Shown here one piece after another: positions 32,854-42,338 of a DNA stretch of 64,000 nucleotides (positions are counted from its first letter, which is position 1; each line of letters opens with the position of its first letter). Below the pieces are notes generated by a model. The model did no database searches and had not been told where the DNA came from. It saw only the letters and a program-made list of their open reading frames with translations. Location of the stretch: contig JACJXX010000001.1 in NCBI GenBank assembly GCA_020636435.1, positions 3,923,001 to 3,987,000 of the forward strand. The letters are read 5' to 3'. Made by a program: the position numbers and the translations under genes. The stretch comes from Lewinellaceae bacterium (GTDB lineage: Bacteria > Bacteroidota > Bacteroidia > Chitinophagales > Saprospiraceae).

Positions 32854-35800
32854 ATGAATAAACCGGTCATCCTACTGGCTTTTGCCAACGAGCGGGAAGA
32901 AGGGCAGCGGTACCTGCGCAACCTTCCTCTCGAAATGAACCGCCTCCGGGCTACGCTCGAAAAGGCGGAGGACAAAGGCCTGTGTGAACTGGCAATCCTG
33001 CCCAATACTACCCTCGATAATTTGCTCGGAACCTTCCAGCGGGAAAAATACCGAAACCGCATCGCCATTTTTCACTACGGCGGCCACGCCGGCAGTTATG
33101 AGCTGTTGCTGGAGCAGGCCAGCGGCAAAAACGAGATTGCTCATGGCGAAGGGCTGATCCCTTTTCTGGCCGGCCAGAAGGGCCTGCAGCTCGTCTTTCT
33201 CAATGGCTGCCATTCGGCCCGGCAGGCCGAAGAACTGCTGAAAAATAGGATACCCGCCGTGGTAGGCACAGTCAGCGCGGTCGACGACCACATTGCCACT
33301 GAACTGGCCTCGGCTTTTTACCAGGCATTGGGAGAAGGGATGGCCCTGGGCCAGGCCTGGCAGGAAGCCACTTTTAAAATCAGGGCAAGTGAAGGGGCCC
33401 ATAGCCTTAACCGGTACTACCAGCAGGCGGGCCCTCCCCAAAGCAGCAGGGATATGGTCCTCCCGCTCGATGAACCAAGAGATCAATTTCCCTGGCAAAT
33501 CCACTTCCGGGAAGGCGCAGAGGCCGCCCGCGACTGGAACCTGCCCGATGCCGCCAACGACCCTTACTTCGGGCTGCCTGACATTCCGGCTCGTTATGGC
33601 TTTCCGGAAGAGCCCTACCGTTTCCTGGAACGCTACACAAAAGAAGACGCCCGCATTTTCTTCGGCCGTGGCAGTTACATTCGCGACCTCTACCACCGCA
33701 TACACAGCCCGCAGGCCGCCCCTGCCATCCTGTTGTACGGACAGTCGGGGGTGGGCAAGTCGTCCCTGCTGGAAGCGGGGCTGTTTCCCCGGCTGGAAGA
33801 GGAATACGATATCCGGCTGTTTCGCCGCCAGCCGGAAACCGGGCTGCTTGGCCACCTCATGGAAGCATTGGAATTGCCGGCGGGAGAAGCCGATGCAACA
33901 AAGTTGCGGCAGCAATGGAGGCAATTGGAAACCCAATCTAAAAAAAAAGGCATAGTCATTGTGCTCGACCAGGTGGAAGAAGTGTTTACCCGGCCAGCCG
34001 AAGGGCAACCGGAAGAACTGAACGATTTCCTCCAAACGGCCAGCGCCATCTTCGCCCGGCCCGATGAGCGGCCCATCGGAAAATTGGTGCTCAGCTACCG
34101 CAAAGAGTACGACCCTGAGATAGAAAAAGCCTGTCGGATAGCCGCCCTGCCTAAAGAAAAGGCCTTCCTGGAACGGCTGGACAGGAAGGGCATCCTGGAG
34201 ATTGCCGGCGGGCTTGGCTCCAACCCGCAACTGCAAAACAAATACCGCCTGCAGATCGAAAAGGGCCTGCCCGTATTGATCGCCGACGACCTGCTGGAAG
34301 ACAGGAACTCGCCCATCGCCCCGGTACTGCAGATCATTCTCACCAAACTCTGGCAGCTACAGGAAGATCAGGACAAACGGATCTTCCGCGCCGAGGATTA
34401 CCAAAAACTCAAAAAGGAAGGCATCCTGCTCGACGACTTTTTCCAGCAGCAAATGGCGCAGGTCAGAGCCTGGGAAGAGCAAATTCAACAAAAGGTGGAA
34501 AGCTCCGGCCTGGCCCTGGATGTGCTGCATTACCATACCACCGCCCTGGGTACCGCCGAGAGCCGCGACCTGGAAACCCTGCGCACGCACTACCAGCATC
34601 AGAGCGACGTCCTCCAGCAACTGCTCCAGCAATTGCAGTCCCTCTACCTGCTGGCCGGCCTGGGCCCGCAACAAACCGCTCTGGCCCACGACACCCTGGC
34701 GCCCATCGTGCAAAAGGAGATTCGCGATTCGGACAAGCCGGGGCAGCGGGCGCTGCGGATACTAATGGCCAAAATGGCGGATTATGACATCAGCCCGGAG
34801 CGCACCTATATCGACGAAGAGGACCTGGCGCTGGTGGAAGCGGGGGCCGGGGGGATGCGGATGTGGACGATGAAGGAAAAGGAGTTGGTGGAGAAGAGTA
34901 GAGAGAGGCGGGCCAAACTGCAAGCTGGCCGGAAACGCAACCGGCAGTTGAAAATAATTGGAGTACTAACTATAGCAATTCTGGCTATGGTCGCCTCCAT
35001 TTTTGGGGTAAGGGCTCAGCGGGAAGCAAAAACCAACAGGCTGCGAGCCCAGGCCAATAGCCTTGTCAGCAAAGCCCTCCGGTTGGAAAAATCGGATGCC
35101 ACTCAAGCGCTGATGGCTGTAAATGAAGCCCTCTCCATACTCCCGGAAGATGAAGGTGCCTTACAGGCTCGCCATGATATTTATAGTGAAAATGAATTTT
35201 ATCGCCTGGTTTTAGAACACGATACCGCAGTTGGCTGTATTGACCTGTCTGCCGGCGGGCGCTTAATCCTCACCGCCAATGGCAGGAATGCCTGCCTATG
35301 GGATTCTTCCGGAGCCTTGCTGGAAACCTTTCCACATGATTCCCCCATTCGTTCGGTGGCCTTTTCACCAGATGAAAAACTAGTGTTGACATCCGGAGAC
35401 AGCAGGAAAATAATGCTTTGGAACCGGGCCGGCCAGCCATTTCTGCAGCTATCGGCTGAGATGGATTCCATTGTAGCCATTTTCTCTCCCAAAGGAGAAT
35501 ACGTATTGGGAGGGGGAACAAATGGCCTGCTTACCCTTTGGTCGGCACAGGATGGAAAGAAAATTTTCCAGCATCAGGCACATGACACGCTCATCTCCAG
35601 CCTGGCGTTCGCTCCGGATGGCGCCAGTATCCTCACCGGAGGGCTGGACGGCACCGCCCGCCTTTGGCGCCTGGAAGGAAATCAGATCAGGCAGGCCATT
35701 GCTCCGCTCCGGCATCCGGCGAGAGTGCTCACTGTAGCCATCAGCCCGGATGGCAAAACGCTGCTCACCGGCGCCCGCGATGGCATCGCCCGGCTGTGGA

Positions 35801-37059
35801 ACCTGGATGGAAGTTTGAGAAGAGAATTGATGGGTCACCGAAAACGCATCAACGACGCCATTTTTTCCCCGGATGGCCAATTTATCCTGACGGCAAGCAA
35901 TGATCAGGCGGTCAACCTCTGGAGTCGGGATGGAGAATTGATACAGGTGTACAGAGGGCACGACAATTTCGTCAATGCCATTGCTTTTTCTCCAGAGGCT
36001 TCCGTAATGTACTTTGCCAGCGCCGGGCAAGATAAAACCGCCAAATTGTGGAAGCAGGAATCAAAGCTGAGCCACTCGCTTGGCCATTTTGATAATGGCG
36101 TTGAATGCGTGGCCTTCTCTCCCGATGGAGAAACTGTAATCGCCGGCCTGGGTACCCCGCCCTATGATTTTCTGGACCTGGCGAATGAAGCCGCGGCGCA
36201 AAGTAACTTCTGGGTACTGCTGTGGCGGCCTGCCGAACAGCACATTGATACCCTAAGAGGCCATATCGATAATGTAAATGCTGTGGCGGCTTCTCCAGAT
36301 GGAGATTGCTATCTTTCCGGAAGCGAAGATGGCACCGCTATTCTATGGAGCAAGTCAGGCCAGCGCCTGACAACTTTTAAAATAGGCATACCCATCGATG
36401 ATGTGGCCTTTTCCCCGGCTTCAACCAACGAGTTAGCTATTGTTGATGCTTTGGGAAATGTTACGCTATGGAATAGTGATGGTACGCCTACGGGCGATAC
36501 GCTATCTTATTCTGACTGGGTGCCTGATCTGGCTTTTTCTCCTGATGGTTCCGAAATTCTGACTGCATGTGCCGATGGTTCCGCCTATTTTTGGAAAGGA
36601 GGGGAGCCCTTTCGGCAAATCAGCCGGGGCAACATCATGACGGCGGTAGCCTACTCCGATGACGGACGATACTTTGCTCTGGGGGAAGGAGGAGAAACAG
36701 CTGCGCTTTCCATCTGGAAGGCAGACGACGCCAACCGCCCGCTTTATCCTCCCATTTACATCAATAGCGATAACAAAACGGGAGCGCGCGGCATCCGAAA
36801 CATCAGTTTCTCTCCGGACGGCCAATACCTATTAGCCGGGCTGGAGGGTGGCACGGCAAAAGCATTTAGAGTGCAGGACGGGCAGGAAATATTTTCCTTC
36901 CAGGATGCCAGCGGGCTGGGGGTGCAGGCTCAATTCTCACCGAAACCTGAAAGGGCGGAGATTCTGATTGGAAGCAGAGGGGGCTGGGCCGGGTTGTTGC
37001 CCAACCCTGTTTACCAGGAGTTTCCTACAATAAAAACCGGCCGTGTGGCCCCGCAATAA
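32854..37059 (+). CDS. CHAT protease - STAND NTPase - WD40 protein
   Basis: A 1401-aa multidomain protein. Residues 1-200 are a CHAT (caspase HetF-associated with TPR) peptidase with catalytic His78 (FHYGGHAG) and Cys119 (FLNGCHS). Residues 255-690 are a STAND-type NTPase: Walker A GQSGVGKSS (296-304) and Walker B IVIVLDQVEEVF (367-378). A hydrophobic helix at about 700-718 may anchor it to the membrane or act as a hinge. Residues 790-1390 carry about 14 WD40 repeats ending in x-L-W-x, enough for two seven-bladed propellers. STAND proteins sense a ligand through their repeats and oligomerise to switch on the effector, here the protease. The caspase genes downstream make it the likely trigger of a protease cascade. 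Confidence 0.9.
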   Translation: MNKPVILLAFANEREEGQRYLRNLPLEMNRLRATLEKAEDKGLCELAILPNTTLDNLLGTFQREKYRNRIAIFHYGGHAGSYELLLEQASGKNEIAHGEGLIPFLAGQKGLQLVFLNGCHSARQAEELLKNRIPAVVGTVSAVDDHIATELASAFYQALGEGMALGQAWQEATFKIRASEGAHSLNRYYQQAGPPQSSRDMVLPLDEPRDQFPWQIHFREGAEAARDWNLPDAANDPYFGLPDIPARYGFPEEPYRFLERYTKEDARIFFGRGSYIRDLYHRIHSPQAAPAILLYGQSGVGKSSLLEAGLFPRLEEEYDIRLFRRQPETGLLGHLMEALELPAGEADATKLRQQWRQLETQSKKKGIVIVLDQVEEVFTRPAEGQPEELNDFLQTASAIFARPDERPIGKLVLSYRKEYDPEIEKACRIAALPKEKAFLERLDRKGILEIAGGLGSNPQLQNKYRLQIEKGLPVLIADDLLEDRNSPIAPVLQIILTKLWQLQEDQDKRIFRAEDYQKLKKEGILLDDFFQQQMAQVRAWEEQIQQKVESSGLALDVLHYHTTALGTAESRDLETLRTHYQHQSDVLQQLLQQLQSLYLLAGLGPQQTALAHDTLAPIVQKEIRDSDKPGQRALRILMAKMADYDISPERTYIDEEDLALVEAGAGGMRMWTMKEKELVEKSRERRAKLQAGRKRNRQLKIIGVLTIAILAMVASIFGVRAQREAKTNRLRAQANSLVSKALRLEKSDATQALMAVNEALSILPEDEGALQARHDIYSENEFYRLVLEHDTAVGCIDLSAGGRLILTANGRNACLWDSSGALLETFPHDSPIRSVAFSPDEKLVLTSGDSRKIMLWNRAGQPFLQLSAEMDSIVAIFSPKGEYVLGGGTNGLLTLWSAQDGKKIFQHQAHDTLISSLAFAPDGASILTGGLDGTARLWRLEGNQIRQAIAPLRHPARVLTVAISPDGKTLLTGARDGIARLWNLDGSLRRELMGHRKRINDAIFSPDGQFILTASNDQAVNLWSRDGELIQVYRGHDNFVNAIAFSPEASVMYFASAGQDKTAKLWKQESKLSHSLGHFDNGVECVAFSPDGETVIAGLGTPPYDFLDLANEAAAQSNFWVLLWRPAEQHIDTLRGHIDNVNAVAASPDGDCYLSGSEDGTAILWSKSGQRLTTFKIGIPIDDVAFSPASTNELAIVDALGNVTLWNSDGTPTGDTLSYSDWVPDLAFSPDGSEILTACADGSAYFWKGGEPFRQISRGNIMTAVAYSDDGRYFALGEGGETAALSIWKADDANRPLYPPIYINSDNKTGARGIRNISFSPDGQYLLAGLEGGTAKAFRVQDGQEIFSFQDASGLGVQAQFSPKPERAEILIGSRGGWAGLLPNPVYQEFPTIKTGRVAPQ

Positions 37060-37220
37060 GTAACGGGCAAATAATAAGGTTTCGAAATATGCCGCCGCTA
37101 TTTTGTTGCCAGACGAGGCGCGATGAGGGAGCATAGCCGGAGGTTACGTAACTGAAGAGCAACGACGTATGGCGGCAAAAGAGCAAGGCAGAATCGAAAG
37201 GTTATTATTTAACCGTTACT
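37059..37220. repeat. Core-and-arms intergenic element, copy C
   Basis: Arms of 27 bases at 37059-37085 and 37194-37220 are reverse complements at 23 of 27 positions (AGTAACGG at the outside, AAATAATAA inside). The core contains GCCAGACGAGGCGCGATG, GCATAGCCGGAGGTTACGT and GAGCAACGACGTATGGCGG. It begins at the last base of the CHAT-STAND stop codon and lies inside the presumed operon. Confidence 0.8.
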
Positions 37221-37253
37221 AAGCATAATTTTTTCTCACAAAAATCCATAATC

Positions 37254-38153
37254 ATGCCAGACTTCGTAGTAAAATTGGCCAGGCGCCTTGCCTTCGCTTT
37301 CGCCTCTAATCAGGAAGTACAAAGAGACGATAAACTGGAAGCACAACCAACCAACAGTGTAGAGGAATTTAAAGTAACCCAACAGCTTGAATGGGGAACC
37401 GGGGGAAAACTGAGGGCCAAAGGGGAAATTGACGAAAACGGAAGAATGAGGACGCGGAGGTTCAAAGGCGAGTTCGTCAATGGAGAGACCATTATGGTGC
37501 GCAGGAGGGGCTTATTCGGCGGCAAAAGCGGCCTCCTCGACCGGGATAAATTCAGAGAGGATTTTGATGAAGACCGCATTTTTTCCATCCTGGGAGAAGA
37601 AGCCAGGCTGAGATTAAGCCAAAACACGGTAAGAGGATTTCCGCTTGATGCCAACCTTAACCCTGCCGAAAATGATGCCCATCAAACGTTTTGGATACGC
37701 TACCGGTATGTTCTCAATGATACCGGCACCTTCGACGAGGTCGTATCTAAACCATTGCCCAATGACGGACGGAACCTCATCTTTCAGAAAGATTGGATTT
37801 TTGACAGCGAACACCCTGACCCATCCAGGGCCAGCGAATTTATTTTGAGTTACCCTGAAAAATGGACTCCGGCCAATAAAGACACCATCTTCAATACTGC
37901 TCTCAAAGGGCTCCGTTTCATCGATGAAGGTGAGCTCGAAGAGGAAATGAAGCAAACATTTGAAGATTTCCTCGAAATGAAGAGAGAGGCCATCAATGAC
38001 GCCAAATTCTTCATCCTGGCGGGCCTGAAAGAAAATGCTGAAACAGAAGGGTTTGAAATTGATATTGAAGAATTTGACGACGACAACCTCAATCGCTGGC
38101 TGAGGGATAAATTAGGCTTTTTTGATGAAGTGCAGGAAAGAAAAACTCAATAA
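37254..38153 (+). CDS. Hypothetical protein of the CHAT/caspase module
   Basis: A 299-aa, highly charged soluble protein with no signal peptide or membrane segment and no family I recognise. The N-terminus (F-V-V-K-L-A-R-R-L-A-F-A-F-A) may form an amphipathic helix. The middle is rich in beta-type residues, and the C-terminal 90 residues are acidic and helical. It ends eight bases before the first caspase gene, so both are surely on one mRNA. It might be an adaptor or a substrate of the caspases; there is no direct evidence for either. Confidence 0.8.
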   Translation: MPDFVVKLARRLAFAFASNQEVQRDDKLEAQPTNSVEEFKVTQQLEWGTGGKLRAKGEIDENGRMRTRRFKGEFVNGETIMVRRRGLFGGKSGLLDRDKFREDFDEDRIFSILGEEARLRLSQNTVRGFPLDANLNPAENDAHQTFWIRYRYVLNDTGTFDEVVSKPLPNDGRNLIFQKDWIFDSEHPDPSRASEFILSYPEKWTPANKDTIFNTALKGLRFIDEGELEEEMKQTFEDFLEMKREAINDAKFFILAGLKENAETEGFEIDIEEFDDDNLNRWLRDKLGFFDEVQERKTQ

Positions 38154-38161
38154 CCCGGCTA

Positions 38162-41100
38162 ATGAGCGACCAGCAAAGTATATCCGTTTTGCCGCAAACC
38201 GGCCATGGCCGGTTTGCGGTGCGCGATGCTTTATTCATCGAAGAGGCAAAATTGTTTATCTCCCTGGATGAGGCCGGGGCGCTCATCTTGTGGGATTATT
38301 CCACCAGCCAGCAGTTGGCGGCACTCTCCTTCCCGGCGGGAAAACCCAAACCCGGCAAACTGAGGTACGAAGAAGAAACGCTCTACGCCTTCGGTTCCCT
38401 GGCCATTTATCGCTGGGCTTTGGAAGAGCTAAGGGCCTGTAAACAAAAAACAGGAACACAGCCGGCACAGCCCTGGATTGACTTCACCCTGGAGGAACGC
38501 TTTGCAAATATCGAGGACCGCCTCGTCGACGGCAACCTGAGTGCAGGACGGCGGTTCTATTCATTTAGGGTCAATTCATTCCAATCGTCTTTTTCTATTG
38601 ACCAGGACTTCTATTTATATAACCTTGAAATGGGGCAGGCTGCTCCTTCTGGTGGCCTTGCTATGCATTTTAAGAACGATGAACTCCTGGCAATTGCGAA
38701 TTCAGATCTTTCGTCTTTTACGATTGTTATCCAGGGCCACTCTTATCATGAGCAAACTCAACTGCTGGCGTTGGTATTGGATTTAGGAGAGATTGATGTT
38801 GGCTGGGGGGGGCATGTTGTAAAGTTAACTACCCGGGAGCGTAGGGTGTTGCTTCTCGATCCCGCCAAAGATTTATCGAATGGAGTGAAGAAGAACGAAA
38901 TAATGGCGGATGTTTCTTTTTTCCAATCTATCGGGCATTTAATTTGGCGGTTCAACCTGGAGGATAACTGCTTATTCTGGCAGGAAAATTCCGCAGGGTT
39001 TCCCTTAATGAAAATGAGCCTGGATGTCCAGGCTGCCCCGGAAAGCATCGCCCTTCCTCAACCGGCAAAGTCCTTCAGAGCCGGGCCAATCATCGACGAG
39101 GAGCAATACGGTATTTTTAATGGCAATAAAGGCCTGGAAATCCACAATCTGTCTCAGAATAAAGAAGTGGCATCCTTCCCGGGCGAACGCCATTTACTTC
39201 ACTTTGAAGCTAATGGGCAACTCATCGCCAGCGCCGGGCCAGCTCAGCCACTAAACCTCTGGAACTGGAAAACCCAAACCCTGAGGCGTTCTTTTTTTGC
39301 GGATATCCCGAAAGTCAAAAGCTGCTATGGCCTGGAGGATGGCGGCATTCGGTTCGTCTTTAATAACAATTCCATTTATACCCTGCGCATTGAGGAGGGC
39401 TTTCAGTTGAGCCATCAACTGGATTGGGATCAGCCTATGGGCCATGCCGTTTTCAGCCCCGACGGGCGTTACGCGGCCATCGTAAATGCACACGCCCCTC
39501 ATGAGCTGTTCCTGCTCGAAGGGGAAAAACAAATAAGAAAAATACCCGCAGCAGAAGCCTCGGAATTGCTTTATGCAGAACAGATCACTTTCTCTCCGGA
39601 TAGCCAATGGATGGCCTATCTGCTGCAGGACGAGAAAAAGAACTGCACCCTGCTGGATATCTATCAACTGGAAGACATTATCTCTCAGGAAGAGATGAAC
39701 TTCAACCTCTTCCTGCGGCAGCAATCCTCAAAAAAATCAATCAGAATAAATTTAAATTCCACCAAAGAGCCTGCACTGCATGAAGGCTTGCCGCCCAGGA
39801 GCCACCATCTCGCCTTTCACCCTACTTCCCCACTGCTGGCTGTTTGTTTTGAAGATGAGGAGGCCCGTAATAACTTGCTTCTGTATGATTGTCAACAAGT
39901 CGCTTCCGGAACACCTTTTACGGCTGTTGGCGAAAAAGTAACGCTGGCCGATAACGGCGAAGAGCCCCTGCAAATTCATTTCGATAAGAGCGGGCAATTC
40001 CTAACCTTTCGGGGAATGGGCAGGGCCGAAATACTGGAAGTACTCGATATAGAAACCGGAACCTTTAGGCCCCTGTTCTCTCCTACTGCCCCCTCAAATC
40101 CCCAAAAGGTTCGCAAGGGCTGGCTCAACGAATTTGCCCCTTCTGCGAACACCCCTCTACTCTTCAACTTCAACGGGGAACAGCATATAGCGCTGGAACA
40201 AGCCGAAAAGAAACTGCTGTTCGGGAAGCTCTCCGGCCTGATAGAATACTTCGAAACTGCCCCGGCAAACCGCCGGCCCCTGGAGGAAGAGGCCTCTTTT
40301 CTGCAGTTGGACGTATCTAATGCCCCCTATGATGGCCTGTGTATCATGGAAAACCTTCCGTTGGTGTTTTTTACCAGCCTGGATCAGGAGGCCATCTATC
40401 TGGCCAATTGGAAAACCCGGCAAGTAGCAGGAAAACTATACTTGTCGGGTGAAAATAAATTTCTGCTTTTCGATGAGGATAGCTACAGTTATTACACCAC
40501 TGCCGAGAGCCTGGGAATGATCGCCTTCCAACAAGGAGAGGAGCTATTCCCGATGGATCAATTCGACCTCATCCTGAACCGCCCCCATCGTTTACTCGAT
40601 AAAATGGGGGTTTTTCCAGCCCCTTCGCTCCTGGTGGGAAAATTTGAACAGGCATTTAACCGGCGGTTGGAAAAAGCGTTCGAAGGCCATGACGATTCGC
40701 TCCGGGAAAAAATATTGACCAGGATTAATACGAAAGTCCTTGAAGAAATAGACAATAGAGGAGTGGCCGCCCTTCCGGATGTTTTTGAAGCCCTCAACCT
40801 GCCTTCCATTACATATCAGTTGCCGGATTCCCAAAACGGAGTCACTGACCAGGCAGAGCTGAGCTTCAAATTTGCCGTTTCGGGGAACGGCGAAAAACTG
40901 GCACGGATGAACATTCACGTCAACGGCGTTCCGGCCAATGGCGAAATGGATATTGTGGAGATGTTGCAGGTCAGTAAGAAAACCTTCGGAGGCAGGCAAG
41001 GTATTATTCCAGCGTTTTCTATGCAGGGCCATTTCACCTCCACCATTCATCTTCAACTATCGAAGGGGATGAACGAAGTCCAGCTCTCTGCTTTGAACCA

Positions 41101-42286
41101 GATTGGAGGCGAAGCCCTGCGAAAAACATTTTACATTCGCTACGAAAATAAGCAAAGCCCTCCTGTCAAACCCAGGCTTTACTTTATTGGTATTGGAGTC
41201 GGAGAACACGAATTGGGCCCCAGGCTGAATTTCCCAAAGCCTGATATTGAAAAATTAGCAGCGGCGCTCCAGGCCTGGTTGCTTAAGGATGAAGCCAATC
41301 CGGGCCTCAGTTCCATTCAAAGTAAAGCACCCTTCAATGAACCCGAAGCATTCCAAAAGCTGGAGGAATTATTGAGGCGCTTTCGGGAAGAGCAACTACA
41401 ACGCCCGGAAGCTACCTTCCGGGAGCTGATCATCCGGACAATATTCGACCGGAAAGCCACCAAGGCGGGTATGGAGGCTTTTCTGCAAAAAGTAAAGGAG
41501 GAACTCCTAACCTCTGATGTAGACGACCGCATCATGCTCTACTATTCCAGCCATGGCGTCCGCAATGAAAAGGAGGAGTTGATACTCAGCACCCACGACA
41601 TGGATTTTGAAGACTTCTCCAATGGCCTGCCCTACCATCTGCTGGAGGATTTGCTCGACGGCATTCCCGCACGCAATAAACTGATCGTACTCGATGCTTG
41701 CGCTTCGGGCAAGCTCGATCGTTCACGGCTTCAAATGATAGGGCAAAATACTATTGATCAATTGAGCGAGCGGGACGAGGCCTCCGCCTTATTCAGCCTA
41801 TTGCAAGGTTCTTTCGTGGAGCTCGACCGGGGTGTTGGCGCCACTATTTTTGCCGGTGCCCAGGGGTTTCAGGAAGCCTTCGAGAGCGAAGAAACGCAAA
41901 GCAGTGTTTTAAGCCGCTGCCTTTTTGAAAAACTCGCCGATTTTTCCGGCTCCCGGCAACAATTATTACTGTCGGGCCTGCTGCAATCCCTGGTTTCTGA
42001 AGTCCCAAAATTCATGATGGCGGCCTTGCTGCTACAGAAACTCCCTCAACTGGAAGGCCGCGAAGAAAAAGTACAGGAAGCGGCCAAGGCAATGCTAGCC
42101 GAAAAGATATTGGGGCTGCCTCAGAAAATACTGGAAGAAAAACTGGCCGTATTGTTGAAAAAACACCTGTCAGGTTTGTTGGAACAGCCCGAAGAAGCCG
42201 AAGCATTGGCCGACGTTATATCCAAAAAGCTTCAACAGCCTACTTTCCGCGCCCGGAATACTGTGGCGGATTGGGAAATATGGTGA
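38162..42286 (+). CDS. WD40 - caspase (peptidase C14) protein 1
   Basis: A 1374-aa protein. Residues 1-800 are degenerate WD40-like propeller repeats (for example A-L-I-L-W-D near 42). A short linker with D-Q-F-D-L-I-L-N-R-P and an Ig-like sandwich containing H-V-N-G-V-P (about 905-1005) precede the C-terminal C14 domain. Catalytic residues are His1131 (L-Y-Y-S-S-H-G) and Cys1180 (V-L-D-A-C-A-S-G), so both are present. The C-terminal 100 residues are helical. No membrane segment is seen. Codons for residues about 1014-1123 are nearly identical in DNA to those of the next gene. A run of eight G lies at 38815-38822. It likely acts as a cytoplasmic effector or executioner protease. Confidence 0.88.
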   Translation: MSDQQSISVLPQTGHGRFAVRDALFIEEAKLFISLDEAGALILWDYSTSQQLAALSFPAGKPKPGKLRYEEETLYAFGSLAIYRWALEELRACKQKTGTQPAQPWIDFTLEERFANIEDRLVDGNLSAGRRFYSFRVNSFQSSFSIDQDFYLYNLEMGQAAPSGGLAMHFKNDELLAIANSDLSSFTIVIQGHSYHEQTQLLALVLDLGEIDVGWGGHVVKLTTRERRVLLLDPAKDLSNGVKKNEIMADVSFFQSIGHLIWRFNLEDNCLFWQENSAGFPLMKMSLDVQAAPESIALPQPAKSFRAGPIIDEEQYGIFNGNKGLEIHNLSQNKEVASFPGERHLLHFEANGQLIASAGPAQPLNLWNWKTQTLRRSFFADIPKVKSCYGLEDGGIRFVFNNNSIYTLRIEEGFQLSHQLDWDQPMGHAVFSPDGRYAAIVNAHAPHELFLLEGEKQIRKIPAAEASELLYAEQITFSPDSQWMAYLLQDEKKNCTLLDIYQLEDIISQEEMNFNLFLRQQSSKKSIRINLNSTKEPALHEGLPPRSHHLAFHPTSPLLAVCFEDEEARNNLLLYDCQQVASGTPFTAVGEKVTLADNGEEPLQIHFDKSGQFLTFRGMGRAEILEVLDIETGTFRPLFSPTAPSNPQKVRKGWLNEFAPSANTPLLFNFNGEQHIALEQAEKKLLFGKLSGLIEYFETAPANRRPLEEEASFLQLDVSNAPYDGLCIMENLPLVFFTSLDQEAIYLANWKTRQVAGKLYLSGENKFLLFDEDSYSYYTTAESLGMIAFQQGEELFPMDQFDLILNRPHRLLDKMGVFPAPSLLVGKFEQAFNRRLEKAFEGHDDSLREKILTRINTKVLEEIDNRGVAALPDVFEALNLPSITYQLPDSQNGVTDQAELSFKFAVSGNGEKLARMNIHVNGVPANGEMDIVEMLQVSKKTFGGRQGIIPAFSMQGHFTSTIHLQLSKGMNEVQLSALNQIGGEALRKTFYIRYENKQSPPVKPRLYFIGIGVGEHELGPRLNFPKPDIEKLAAALQAWLLKDEANPGLSSIQSKAPFNEPEAFQKLEELLRRFREEQLQRPEATFRELIIRTIFDRKATKAGMEAFLQKVKEELLTSDVDDRIMLYYSSHGVRNEKEELILSTHDMDFEDFSNGLPYHLLEDLLDGIPARNKLIVLDACASGKLDRSRLQMIGQNTIDQLSERDEASALFSLLQGSFVELDRGVGATIFAGAQGFQEAFESEETQSSVLSRCLFEKLADFSGSRQQLLLSGLLQSLVSEVPKFMMAALLLQKLPQLEGREEKVQEAAKAMLAEKILGLPQKILEEKLAVLLKKHLSGLLEQPEEAEALADVISKKLQQPTFRARNTVADWEIW
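41201..41528 (+). repeat. Near-identical tract shared by the two caspase genes, copy 1
   Basis: These 328 bases differ at five positions from 45093-45420, and 41239-41472 (234 bases) is identical, including third codon positions. Sequence on both sides falls quickly to ordinary paralogue divergence. Confidence 0.92.
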
Positions 42287-42338
42287 GTGTAGCGCCAATT
42301 AATGCCTTGCTTTTTTTCAAAGGAACATCCTTTATAAT

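Noticed and set aside
37141..37152. GTTACGTAAC as a fifth Crp/Fnr operator
   Set aside because: The half-sites are fused without the spacer, no -7 box is at the fixed distance, and it belongs to the core of repeat copy C.
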